NCBI GenBank assembly: GCA_000143165.1
Contig: CP002084.1
Coordinates: 1,580,001-1,644,000, forward strand
Source of the DNA: Dehalogenimonas lykanthroporepellens BL-DC-9
GTDB lineage: Bacteria; Chloroflexota; Dehalococcoidia; Dehalococcoidales; Dehalococcoidaceae
Length of the DNA: 64,000 nucleotides
Direction: 5' to 3'
The position numbers were made by a program, and so were the translations under genes. The notes under the pieces were generated by a model, which saw only the letters and a list, made by a program, of their open reading frames with translations, had not been told where the DNA came from and did no database searches. Shown here in pieces: positions 51,602 to 58,689 of the stretch. The stretch's first letter is position 1, and each line of letters begins with the position of its first letter.

Positions 51602-51661
51602 ATGAACAAAGCAACCAAGGGAGTCCAAAATGTGTTACGTAAAACCAGACCTGAGATAGGA
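51602..51661 (+). pseudogene. 5' fragment of a small plus-strand gene cut by the IS3 element
   Basis: An ATG with AAGGGAG upstream begins MNKATKGVQNVLRKTRPEIG, then the frame runs into the IS3 left end at 51662. Twenty codons remain. The gene faces away from the surrounding tail genes, which suggests a cargo (moron-like) gene. It may or may not be the first part of the fragment at 52907, because the two halves do not join to a recognisable protein. Confidence 0.45.
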
Positions 51662-51713
51662 TGGATAAAACGGACACCAAAGTCAGGTAAAATAGAGAGA
51701 CGGAGGTGTCAGG

Positions 51714-52031
51714 ATGGAAAGGATTCCACACGGGAAGTATACGAGGGAGTTCAGGCTGGAAGCGGTGAAGCTGGTGACAGAGGATAAATTGTCTGTGGCG
51801 GAAGCTGCCAGGCGGCTGGCACTGCCGTCAAACACCTTGGACAACTGGCTCAGGAAACACAGAGCCGGCAAGCTTGAAGAAGTGGGCAAGTCATACCGGC
51901 CGCTGACAGAAGTAGAGATGGAGCTGGCCCGGGTAAAGAAGGAAAATGCCGAACTCAAAATGGAGCGGGAAATATTAAAAAAAGCAGCCGCGTACTTTGC
52001 CAGGGAGTCGCTGCCCGGTACGCGGCGATGA
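51714..52031 (+). CDS. IS3-family OrfA (HTH and leucine zipper protein)
   Basis: A 105-residue OrfA of the transposase. The HTH part (EFRLEAVKLVTEDKLSVAEAARRLALPSNTLDNWLRKH) is the transposase_8 domain, and a leucine-zipper-like stretch follows (MELARVKKENAELKMEREILKKAAAYFAR). It overlaps OrfB by 4 bp. Near its end an A-rich slippery run at TTA AAA AAA GCA is in phase for a -1 shift, and the -1 frame is open from there into OrfB, so the functional transposase is probably the OrfAB fusion. Confidence 0.93.
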   Translation: MERIPHGKYTREFRLEAVKLVTEDKLSVAEAARRLALPSNTLDNWLRKHRAGKLEEVGKSYRPLTEVEMELARVKKENAELKMEREILKKAAAYFARESLPGTRR

Positions 52032-52888
52032 AAGAACTGCGGCTCAAATATCCAGTCCCTATTCTCCGGCGAATGCTTGGTGTCTCCGGTAGCGGCTTTT
52101 ATGCCTGGATGGATAGGCCTTTATCGAAGCGGGGTCAGGAGGAAGCGCGGCTTGAGTTGGAGATCAAGGCAGCGGATAAGCGGACGCGCCAGACCTATGG
52201 GCCGGAGCGACTACAGCGGGATTTGGCAGCGCACGGCGTGAAGGTGGGTATTTGCCGTATCAAGCGTATCCGGAAAAAGCTGGGGATACGTTGCAAACAG
52301 AAGAGTAAGTTCAAGGTTACCACGGATTCCAGGCACAGGTTGCCGGTAGCCGGAAACCTGTTGGCGCAGAAGTTTGTGGCCTCCAGGCCGAATGATGTAT
52401 GGCTCACCGATATCACCTATATTTCCACCGATGAAGGTTGGCTGTATCTGGCAGGCCACAAGGACCTGTGGAATGGCGAAATTGTCGGATATGCCATGGG
52501 TAAGCGCTTGACCAGAAACCTGGTCAATGAGTCTTTGCTTCGGGCGGTGGCCGCTAAACATCCGGCCGAGGGGCTGTTGCACCACTCTGACCGGGGTAGC
52601 CAGTATTGCTCCCTTGAGTACCGGCGACTACTGGAACGATTTGGCTTGAGAGCTTCCATGAGCCGGAAAGGGAACTGCTACGACAACGCACCTATGGAGA
52701 GCTTCTGGGGAACGCTAAAACAGGAACTGGTGAATCATCGGCGCTATAGAACCAGACAAGAAGCCATCCGGGAGATCACGGAGTATATCGAAATCTTCTA
52801 CAACCGGCAACGCCGGCAAGCCAGGCTGGGATTCTTGTCGCCGGCGGCTTATGCTCAACAATTCTACGCAGGACTGGTGGCGGCATGA
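52028..52888 (+). CDS. IS3-family OrfB transposase (DDE integrase core)
   Basis: A 286-residue rve-type transposase. After an N-terminal HTH_21-like region (TRQTYGPERLQRDLAAHGVKVG) comes the DDE core: DVWLTDITYISTDEGW (first Asp), LLHHSDRGSQYCSLEYRRLL (second Asp) and GNCYDNAPMESFWGTLKQEL (Glu of MESFW). ATGs overlap OrfA by 4 bp (ATGA). It seems intact and may be produced as an OrfAB frameshift fusion. Confidence 0.95.
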   Translation: MKELRLKYPVPILRRMLGVSGSGFYAWMDRPLSKRGQEEARLELEIKAADKRTRQTYGPERLQRDLAAHGVKVGICRIKRIRKKLGIRCKQKSKFKVTTDSRHRLPVAGNLLAQKFVASRPNDVWLTDITYISTDEGWLYLAGHKDLWNGEIVGYAMGKRLTRNLVNESLLRAVAAKHPAEGLLHHSDRGSQYCSLEYRRLLERFGLRASMSRKGNCYDNAPMESFWGTLKQELVNHRRYRTRQEAIREITEYIEIFYNRQRRQARLGFLSPAAYAQQFYAGLVAA

Positions 52889-52906
52889 AAGGTTTGGTGT
52901 CCGAAT

Positions 52907-53185
52907 TTGACATCCGACCTCAACCTTGTCGTGTCCCCTAAGAGCTTGGTGTCAAATTTGAAGGTCATTTATGACGGTGAGGTAAACAGTTGGGCATTGG
53001 TTGAAATGGAATGGGGTGGCGCAGAAGCCGTTAGGCTGCGCTGGAATGATGGTTCTGAAGATCAAAGATTCCCGGGAATTGGAAATCCTCAATCCCGAGG
53101 CTTGCCTACCTGGTTTATTCTTCTCGAAGAAATTGCGGAAGTTGTTATCAGTATGCTCAAGGTAAACAAGAAGATATCAGAGTGA
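52907..53185 (+). pseudogene. Conserved small protein, 5' part rewritten by the IS3 end
   Basis: A frame of 92 codons. Only the part from about 52955 looks native: VIYDGEVNSWALVEMEWGG, AEAVRLRWNDGSEDQRFPG, and GNPQSRGLPTWFILLEEI resemble a small family I recall with the pattern RWN..GNPxSRGxPTWF in proteobacteria. The first about 16 codons arise from the IS end, so the original start is lost or unclear. Its last codons overlap the minus-strand connector gene end by 9 bp. Confidence 0.5.
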
Positions 53186-53668
53186 CATACTTGAGCGGAT
53201 CGCCTTGCGATAGTTCTCGATGATCTGCTCGCGGTACTTTTCCATGGTGGGGTGCAGAAAGGGTCGGGGCGGGATGACGATCACCGCGCCGGTGGGGTGC
53301 TGGATGGTGGCTCCGTATTCCATTACCGCACCGATGTTCACCAGGTCGTCGCCGTCCTTGTTGACCGTGCCGCGCAGTAGCCCCACGAAAGCCCGGTCGG
53401 TGAGGAGGCGCTGAGTGATGGAATTGACCAGAAAGCCGGTGTCGATCAGGACCTTGCTGGAGCCCTTGCGCGTGATGGTTCTCTCGGCCAGCTTGACGAA
53501 CGCCTTGCCGCCCGGTGCCTGGGAGCGGATACCTCGTTTGATCTCGCGGACGAGGAATAGGGCGTTCTTGATGGTCGCCTGACGGATCGCCAGGGCGAGC
53601 CGGGCTCCGGGATTAGCGACCAGCTTCGCCTTCGCTTTGTCCCAATCTCCGAAGCGCTTAACCCCCAT
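53177..53668 (-). CDS. Phage virion morphogenesis / HK97-gp10-like connector protein
   Basis: A 163-residue protein (MGVKRFGDWDKAKAKLVANPG). ARLALAIRQATIKNALFLVREIKRGIRSQAPGG and VLIDTGFLVNSITQRLL with GAVIVIPPRPFLHPTMEKYREQIIENYRKA match phage virion morphogenesis (HK97 gp10-like) proteins, the tail-head connector stage. It is the last head-side gene before the tail block. Immediately upstream of its ATG begins foreign AT-rich sequence instead of the neighbouring connector gene. A remnant start with the same six first residues sits 4.2 kb upstream at 57882. Confidence 0.85.
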   Translation of the reverse strand: MGVKRFGDWDKAKAKLVANPGARLALAIRQATIKNALFLVREIKRGIRSQAPGGKAFVKLAERTITRKGSSKVLIDTGFLVNSITQRLLTDRAFVGLLRGTVNKDGDDLVNIGAVMEYGATIQHPTGAVIVIPPRPFLHPTMEKYREQIIENYRKAIRSSMSL

Positions 53669-53739
53669 AAACTTTTCTCATTTTCAAAAGAATTTCTTTT
53701 GGATTTCAGCCAAGGCAAAAACGGTTGCGGGCATGAACA

Positions 53740-54444
53740 TCATGTCACAGCTTCCAGTGGCAGTACAAGCTGACGACCTGTTTGGAGGATCTTCCCAGAG
53801 TCTTTTAGCCGTTTCATTACACGAGTAATACTGACGCGATGCGCTCCGATCAGAAAACCCAAATCTTCATGCGTTAACGGAAACTGAATAACATAACCCT
53901 CTTCTTTTTTCTCGCCATGCTCCCGGGCGACATTGAGCAGGACACTGTAAAGTCTTTCTTCCAAGTGAGTTTGGGACATGGCCCCGACCCGATCAGTTAA
54001 CTGAGCGATACGACCACTCAAGTTCTTGATGACCTGGAGACCGATATTGGGATATTCAAGAACCAATTTTTCAAAACGATCTTTTGTAAAGCTGCACACC
54101 AATGTCTCCTCCATACTCCACGCACTCACAGGATAGTTGAAATCATCGTTAAATATATACTCCCCCAAAAAATCGCCAGGCTTCCTTATATCCAGAGTTA
54201 ATTCCGTACCATCCTCTAAGAGTTTGCTCAATTTTACGCGACCGGCTTTGATCAACGAAATCTGTTTCGCTGTATCGCCTTGCATAAAAACTGATTGGCC
54301 TGCTTGATATTTTTTACGCAACGCCTCTCGAACGACCGCTTCCATTTCCGCCTGGCGCAGTCCATCAAAAACCCAAAGCTGCCCGATGCATATTTGCGAC
54401 CATTCACTACCCTTCGGTTTTAGCTTTTCACATAGGCAACTCAT
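53740..54444 (-). CDS. Crp/Fnr-family transcriptional regulator
   Basis: A 234-residue regulator. The cyclic-nucleotide-binding beta-roll is clear at about 40-130 (KYQAGQSVFMQGDTAKQISLIKAGRVKL, GTELTLDIRKPGDFLGEYIF), with a long dimerisation helix and a C-terminal HTH of the Crp type (FPLTHEDLGFLIGAHRVSITRVMKRLKDSG). Three N-terminal cysteines (SCLCEKL, then CIGQ) might bind a cofactor such as Fe-S or heme. ATG 54444 follows GGAGG. It probably controls the redox genes upstream in the same direction (55128-57617). Such proteins sense redox, NO or CO; which one cannot be told here. Confidence 0.85.
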   Translation of the reverse strand: MSCLCEKLKPKGSEWSQICIGQLWVFDGLRQAEMEAVVREALRKKYQAGQSVFMQGDTAKQISLIKAGRVKLSKLLEDGTELTLDIRKPGDFLGEYIFNDDFNYPVSAWSMEETLVCSFTKDRFEKLVLEYPNIGLQVIKNLSGRIAQLTDRVGAMSQTHLEERLYSVLLNVAREHGEKKEEGYVIQFPLTHEDLGFLIGAHRVSITRVMKRLKDSGKILQTGRQLVLPLEAVT

Positions 54445-54546
54445 AGGAACTGCCTCCTTCCAGCAATTTTCTAATTCCCTGGGCTGTCGTGGCAAAAGTA
54501 GTCCATTTCAGATAGCCGAAGGAACCCTGCCATTTGTAGGTTAGTT

Positions 54547-55128
54547 TCATTCCAGCAACCCATTTAACATATTATCAAAATGATCCAAGTTCAAGTTCAT
54601 GAATTCAACGGGGACCTGTACCAAGTCGAAAAATTCGAGTACTTCATCCTCTGTCAAGGAATTAACTCCGGAATCCAGCACAAGAATCCGTTCATATCTT
54701 CCAAGATTCATACGAAAATCCACCTCATTCCATCCGAAGAATCGTTTCATATTTGCAGGCCAAACTCTCACCCATGTAGGTGTCATAAGCATCGTGTTAT
54801 TTTGTTCCAATTCTATTGATTTCTCTTCTCCGAGGAAGGCTGACAAACAGTTTTTTGTAGGTATAATATGCGCGCCCTTACTGTCGGCTATGGACTTAAT
54901 TTGTGGAAGGCACCCATTACCGTACAATATCTTGACATCCACCTTTCCAATATTTTTTGCAATATCGATAGCAGATAATAGCTCACTTTCAAGCAATTTA
55001 AGATCGGAATGAAGTCCGGCGTCAAGCCATATCACTTTAAAGCCTGCCAAACCACGCTTTCTTTCCAATAGGAAATTGATCTCATCCTTGAAAATCCCAC
55101 ATGCTATTAAAACCTTGTCCGCTTTCAT
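54547..55128 (-). CDS. DUF1638 domain protein
   Basis: A 193-residue protein, KADKVLIACGIFKDEINFLLER at the N-terminus and VIWLDAGLHSDLKLLESELLSAIDIAK, then VKILYGNGCLPQIKSIADS and HIIPTKNCLSAFLGEEKSIE. The spaced ACG, LH and YGxC motifs match DUF1638, a family of anaerobes with unproven function, possibly corrinoid- or methyl-transfer related. ATG 55128 is chosen over 55137 because AAAGGA is then 9 nt away. It is followed by about 100 bp before the regulator. Base use is AT-rich compared with the phage genes. Confidence 0.78.
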   Translation of the reverse strand: MKADKVLIACGIFKDEINFLLERKRGLAGFKVIWLDAGLHSDLKLLESELLSAIDIAKNIGKVDVKILYGNGCLPQIKSIADSKGAHIIPTKNCLSAFLGEEKSIELEQNNTMLMTPTWVRVWPANMKRFFGWNEVDFRMNLGRYERILVLDSGVNSLTEDEVLEFFDLVQVPVEFMNLNLDHFDNMLNGLLE

Positions 55129-55219
55129 AGACCACATCCTTTAGGTTGAAACTGTTGGTACTTATTTGTATTGCGCTCCTACCTTCTCTGTACAATTATT
55201 GGTCACGGCACTTTACAAA

Positions 55220-55570
55220 TTAAAAAGTCAAAACCATGAATCCTTCCTTGAGATGTCGTGTTAAGGGTTCTCCCATATAAATAACCTGGCACCCGAGTTT
55301 TTCGAGTTTTTCAGATACTCCATACCTGTCAGCGCAGGCCTTACACGCCAACGTTTCAACACCAACCTTCTTCATTCCGACGAGTTCGGTCTGCAGTTTG
55401 AGGTCCTCTGAAAGTAGCTTCGCAGATGGTCCCCAAACTATCATTTTGACAGTGCCCCACCACCCTTTGATCATAGAATTTTTACAATACATAAATACCA
55501 TGTTCAGGGCGACGTCTGGGTCTTGTGAACTCCATACGACCACGAGGGAATCGTGAAAGTCACTTTTCAT
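55220..55570 (-). CDS. DsrE/DsrF-like family protein
   Basis: A 116-residue protein of the DsrE fold, small sulfur-relay proteins. VVVWSSQDPDVALNMVFMYCKNS and VWGPSAKLLSEDLKLQ match, and LACKACADRYGVSEKLEKLGCQVIYMGEPL has the conserved CKACA-type cysteine region of DsrE-like proteins. It lies in the cargo between a DUF1638 gene and the PNPOx-like gene. It probably acts in sulfur or redox transfer (inference). ATG 55570, with AAGGAG in TTCCTT rev-comp upstream. Confidence 0.82.
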   Translation of the reverse strand: MKSDFHDSLVVVWSSQDPDVALNMVFMYCKNSMIKGWWGTVKMIVWGPSAKLLSEDLKLQTELVGMKKVGVETLACKACADRYGVSEKLEKLGCQVIYMGEPLTRHLKEGFMVLTF

Positions 55571-55663
55571 GGGAATCGACTCCTTCCGCGTTTATAGACT
55601 CCAGAAAATGGCGGTGGACCTGGAGACAGGAGATATACCGCCCCCAGGCCACCCTCCGGACTC

Positions 55664-55689
55664 GGAAAGCATGTCACATAATGCTTTCC
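55664..55689 (-). terminator. Hairpin after the PNPOx-like gene
   Basis: GGAAAGCAT at 55664-55672 and ATGCTTTCC at 55681-55689 form a 9-bp perfect stem with an 8-nt loop, 31 bp downstream of the PNPOx-like stop. No T-run follows. It is a likely transcript end or processing site separating that gene from the DsrE gene. Confidence 0.4.
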
Positions 55690-55720
55690 ACATGACCAAT
55701 TAGTGACTATAATCAGAGCG

Positions 55721-56128
55721 TTATCCTATTTTGTTTCCTGCGTTGGGACCAGGAGACTGATCATAAATCTCTTCAACTGTGATCTTTGCCACGTATTTGG
55801 GCTCGGGGAGCGGTTTTGGCGCCTTCTTCAGTTCCTCTCTTACCTTCTCGTAAATTGGACCGCTGTCGATAAGCTCCGCTTTTCCCTTGAATTGATACCC
55901 AATGAATTTTTCATGGTCTACAAGGGTTACTGCGACCTTTGGATTGTTCCTGAGATTGTCCCTGGTTTTGAGAGAAAAGAGATCGGCAAAAATAATCGTG
56001 TTTTCGTCCAGCACCTGAATAGTGCCTTTGGGAGTGACATTGGGCATGCCCTCCTGATTAGCGGTGGCTACCCAACCCAGCTTGCCCTTTACAAATTCCT
56101 GCAATTCTTTGGAAATACTTGACGCCAT
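55721..56128 (-). CDS. Pyridoxamine 5'-phosphate oxidase-like flavin-binding protein
   Basis: A 135-residue split-barrel flavin reductase-like protein. LGWVATANQEGMPNVTPKGTIQVLDENTIIFADLFSLKTRDNLRNNPKVAVTLVD is the FMN-binding split-barrel region; KFIGYQFKGKAELIDSG follows. ATG 56128 has AGGAGG. Such proteins bind FMN or F420 and act in redox buffering. It is a single-domain family member of about 130-140 residues and fits the redox theme of the cargo. Confidence 0.83.
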   Translation of the reverse strand: MASSISKELQEFVKGKLGWVATANQEGMPNVTPKGTIQVLDENTIIFADLFSLKTRDNLRNNPKVAVTLVDHEKFIGYQFKGKAELIDSGPIYEKVREELKKAPKPLPEPKYVAKITVEEIYDQSPGPNAGNKIG

Positions 56129-56250
56129 GATTACCTCCTGTGTCATAATATGTTTTTAAAACACGAAAACGCCTATAATTCGGCCAGCAATAAGTCCTTT
56201 GTCTTTATCGTGTTTCACCTCCTTTCCGTGGGTGTGGTCACACTCCACAG

Positions 56251-56904
56251 TTACATTGCCAGTTGTCCACGCAGACGGTCAGCGATTACACGTCCGAGAT
56301 CATGTGCCTGCTGCCATGTTTCTGTTTGGTTTTCAACGTTGCTGAATTTCTCGGATGTCACGGTCGTGTCCTCACCGAATATCCAAGGAAGAGCGCTCAT
56401 GGGGCATGTCTCACCATAACCGCATACCATACATTCGGGATTGCCAACCGCTTTCAATTGGCCCAATACCTCCATCCCTTCAAGTTTAAGCGCATGAGAG
56501 ATTTGATCGGCCGCCTCATTAAGACCGGGCGCTCCACGTCCTATCCCCGTAGCGACAACAACAGCCAGTTTTCCTCTGTTAAGACCATTTTGATGACGAA
56601 GGGAGAAGAGACGTTCCAGAAAAGCTTTCGTAAAACCATCCACGCCGCCATAGGGGCTGTATCCACCGACTACGAGTGCTCCCGCGTTGAGCACCTTCTC
56701 TGCAATTGCCGGGAAATCGTCCTCAACTTTGCAGATATTGTCCTTTTTGCAACCCAAACAAGCTATGCATGGGCCGATACGTGTCTTACTTAATTTTATA
56801 AATTCTGCACTGAGGCCAGTTGCCTTCAATACCGCTTGGATCAATCGATCCGTATTGCTATTTTGGATCGGGCTTCCAGATATACCTATAATTTGTGTTC
56901 TCAT
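56251..56904 (-). CDS. Iron-sulfur flavoprotein (Isf/NADPH-FMN reductase family)
   Basis: A 217-residue flavodoxin-like protein. The flavin phosphate loop is GISGSPIQNSNTDRLI, and a compact cysteine motif CIACLGCKKDNIC (about 46-58) is the [4Fe-4S] ligand pattern of Isf from methanogens and anaerobic bacteria. GGYSPYGGVDGFTKAFLERLF forms the second flavin region. A later Cys group (CMVCGYGETC) is additional. Isf-type proteins transfer electrons and may reduce O2 or H2O2 for anaerobes. It lies 50 bp after the selenoprotein gene. Confidence 0.85.
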   Translation of the reverse strand: MRTQIIGISGSPIQNSNTDRLIQAVLKATGLSAEFIKLSKTRIGPCIACLGCKKDNICKVEDDFPAIAEKVLNAGALVVGGYSPYGGVDGFTKAFLERLFSLRHQNGLNRGKLAVVVATGIGRGAPGLNEAADQISHALKLEGMEVLGQLKAVGNPECMVCGYGETCPMSALPWIFGEDTTVTSEKFSNVENQTETWQQAHDLGRVIADRLRGQLAM

Positions 56905-56954
56905 AATCGGGACTCCTTTATTAAAATGGAATCATGTTCAATAATCGATTCAAC

Positions 56955-57617
56955 CTATCGATTACGAATTATAATCAACTCAAGCTTTTTGATGGTTTCT
57001 GACGGTTCAGGCCGTATCAGGTAGTCCACATTCACCTCTGCATCGAGAATACGCCGACTTCGATCAACAATCAGCCGTGCTGGCATGGGAAGCCGCCATA
57101 GTCCGTCTGCATTGGCTCGTTGAAGGTCCACTCCCAAAGCGGCGTAGACTTTTTGCAGACGAAGAGGTAACTCAAAAACCAAACCGAGAGATTCGGAGAG
57201 GGTAAGCCCGACATCACTGAACACCTCGTACTTAAGCCCTAATTTACGTTTTACTGCATGATTGATTGACGGCTTTTGGGGAGAAATTGCAATTAATCCA
57301 GCTCTCATCCTATTGATTTCGTCGAAAGAATCATTTAGAGCTTCCAGCTCCAAATTACAGTAAGGTCACCAAATTCCCCGGTAGAAGGTGACAACCGTAT
57401 ATTCTCGATACAAGTAACTTGCTGGTTTGACAGGCAAACTTCGGCTATTCATAAGCATCGCATCGGGAAACGTGTCACCTTTTTGTACAGTTTGCTCTAG
57501 GATGCCCGATTTACTCAATTCCTCGGTGGAGGATTGCATGATCAATCTGTAATCCTTGGGAATTCTTGCAACCGAGTTCAGCTTGTGGTCGTTTATTCTG
57601 TCTTTGAGAGTCTGCAT
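56955..57617 (-). CDS. Peroxiredoxin-like (AhpC/TSA) selenoprotein with in-frame UGA
   Basis: A 220-residue protein if the TGA at 57366-57368 is read as selenocysteine. Frames before and after join without shift: VVTFYRGIW-[TGA]-PYCNLELEAL. In the peroxiredoxin-like family this position is the peroxidatic cysteine of FYRGxWCPYC, so a stop here falls exactly at the catalytic site. The frame on both sides is well conserved in character (QKGDTFPDAMLMNSRSLPV and LRLQKVYAALGVDLQ, LPMPARLIVDRSRRI). A 9-bp hairpin with loop GGA sits 11 nt after the UGA. It would reduce peroxides. Otherwise it is a broken gene, but a single stop at the catalytic codon makes Sec more likely. ATG 57617. Confidence 0.82.
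57334..57368 (-). promoter_or_regulatory. Bacterial SECIS-like stem-loop after the UGA
   Basis: Downstream of TGA (57366-57368) come 11 nt, then TTTGGAGCT (57346-57354), a GGA loop (57343-57345) and AGCTCTAAA (57334-57342): a 9-bp stem with one G-U pair. The loop begins about 20 nt after the UGA, within the range known for bacterial SECIS elements, and has G in its first positions as SelB recognition requires. Lies within the coding frame. Confidence 0.7.
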
Positions 57618-57692
57618 AACGCCATCCTAATCAATCACCACGTGTTGGGGTCACCTTCCAATTTAAAATAACAAAGGGAATCGGGGAGTGCC

Positions 57693-57706
57693 GTAGCAAT
57701 CGCTAC
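57693..57706. promoter_or_regulatory. GTAGC-N4-GCTAC palindrome upstream of the selenoprotein gene
   Basis: The perfect inverted repeat GTAGC AATC GCTAC lies 76 bp before the start of the peroxiredoxin-like gene. It may be a regulator site, for example for the Crp/Fnr protein in the same cargo, though it lacks the classical TGTGA or TTGAT arms. A single occurrence, so low confidence. The rest of 57618-57800 shows nothing else recognisable. Confidence 0.3.
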
Positions 57707-57804
57707 AATGGAAAACTTTTCAGGGGCTGAATAGCCTAATGCAGGCACAGTTTATGAAAAAGGTTGGCATGGGGGTCGGCATGCGGGGGAATCTAAATGA
57801 CTGC

Positions 57805-57882
57805 TCAAACCAGTGCAGACAACAGATTGTTAAAAAGTAGATCGTGGATAGTGGCAAGTCCCTCGAAACGTTTAACTCCCAT
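57805..57882 (-). pseudogene. Remnant start of the connector gene (MGVKRF...)
   Basis: An ATG at 57882 begins MGVKRFEGLATIHDLL and stops after 25 codons. Its first six residues are those of the connector protein now starting at 53668 (MGVKRFGDW). The ATG overlaps the upstream connector gene by 11 bp, the normal phage layout. The three differences in the first 18 bp (GGA/GGG, AAA/AAG, CGT/CGC) are all synonymous. Sequence left of about 57860 is foreign. This marks the right edge of the cargo insertion. Confidence 0.6.
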
Positions 57883-58234
57883 GGTGGCGAACCAGTTTCA
57901 GTACCTTGTGGGTCACGACCCCGAAAAGGCGTTCCTCCACCACGGTCTGAACCCGGAAGACGTCCGCGCCGCTTTTCACCCTGTCTTCCGGTCTCACGTC
58001 CAGACCGGGGAGCCCGCAGGCCGTAGCGTCGATTTTGTTGGCGAGGTCCTCCGGAGGAGTTTCGATGAACTCGAGCGGAAAGGTCTCCAACTCGGCGAAG
58101 GATGCGTCGTCCGATCCATACAACCGCTCACCCGGTACGGCACGCAGCAACGCGGCTTCCTGTGAGCTTGCCAGGATCAGCTCTCTCACGTCCCCGGCGG
58201 CCGCAGCTTTCTCGGGACCACTAAGCAGGGTCAC
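57872..58234 (-). CDS. Phage head-closure/connector-type protein
   Basis: A 120-residue protein starting at GTG 58234 (overlap GTGA with the upstream gene). LLSGPEKAAAAGDVRELILAS and YGSDDASFAELETFPLEFIETPPEDLANKIDAT with AGADVFRVQTVVEERLFGVVTHKVLKLVRH resemble the head-closure (gp16/stopper) type by gene order and length rather than by a firm motif. Its stop overlaps the remnant start MGVKRF by 11 bp. Confidence 0.6.
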   Translation of the reverse strand: MTLLSGPEKAAAAGDVRELILASSQEAALLRAVPGERLYGSDDASFAELETFPLEFIETPPEDLANKIDATACGLPGLDVRPEDRVKSGADVFRVQTVVEERLFGVVTHKVLKLVRHHGS

Positions 58235-58689
58235 AGCTCAAGCTCGCTTCCTTGTTCGTAGATGACCGGCGCAAGGCCGCTCGGGGTCAGGATGTAGGCT
58301 TCCTGATCGAGCTGGGTGGCCGGACGCAGCTCGGTGAGCCGCTGCCGGTAGTCGGCGAGCAGATCGGCCTCGAGCTTGGCCCAGTGGCCGGGCTGGCCGG
58401 TTTTATCCACCCGCTTGTCGCCACTGGAAAAGGAGAAGGCGTTGGCGGTGGCCGAACGCATGACCTGGCAGGCGTGGATCTGCGCCATGATCACCAGGAG
58501 CTCGCGGACCTCGCCGGTGGGATCGGGGGTGATCTCTCCGACCGTGATCGTCAGCGATTGGTCGAGGTCACGGCCGACCCGAAAAACGGCCTTCCGGACG
58601 CATCTCTCCAGAGTCTGGTCCTCGAAGAGAGATGCGCCCGGATCGGACAAGTCGAGCCGCAGGTCGGCGATCAGGTCACTCAGCAACAC
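58231..58689 (-). CDS. Phage head-tail connector protein
   Basis: A 152-residue helical protein. MLLSDLIADLRLDLSDPGASLFEDQTLERCVRKAVFRVGRDLDQS is typical of gp6/HK97-like connector (adaptor) proteins that bind the portal. The rest is helical, ending in ELRPATQLDQEAYILTPS. The start overlaps the preceding gene by 14 bp. Function by family resemblance and position between capsid and head-closure genes. Confidence 0.65.
   Translation of the reverse strand: MLLSDLIADLRLDLSDPGASLFEDQTLERCVRKAVFRVGRDLDQSLTITVGEITPDPTGEVRELLVIMAQIHACQVMRSATANAFSFSSGDKRVDKTGQPGHWAKLEADLLADYRQRLTELRPATQLDQEAYILTPSGLAPVIYEQGSELEL

Larger units (their letters stand above)
51662..52912 (+). mobile_element. IS3-family insertion sequence
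   Basis: A roughly 1.25-kb IS with two overlapping ORFs in the IS3 arrangement. Imperfect ends TGGATAAAACGGACACCAAA on the left and, reverse complement of the right, TGTCAAATTCGGACACCAAA match at 13 of 20 positions, with the CGGACACCAAA core identical; they start TG and end CA. No clear target duplication is visible. An alternative right end up to about 52970 (the related GGTGTCAAATTTGAAGG) is possible, so the boundary is uncertain by about 60 bp. Confidence 0.75.

Noticed and set aside
53635-53668. The MGVKRF repeats at 53668 and 57882 as attachment sites of a site-specific integrase
   Set aside because: The copies differ at three bases in 18 and no integrase gene is in the segment; a recombination that restored the coding start fits better.
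53682-53700. CAAAAGAAATTCTTTTG as a terminator of the regulator gene
   Set aside because: The stem is short and AT-rich with almost no loop and no following T-run.
57366-57368. The TGA in the peroxiredoxin-like gene as a simple nonsense mutation
   Set aside because: It falls exactly at the peroxidatic Cys codon, the frame continues unspoiled, and a SECIS-like stem follows. A chance nonsense mutation at that single position is less likely, though not excluded.
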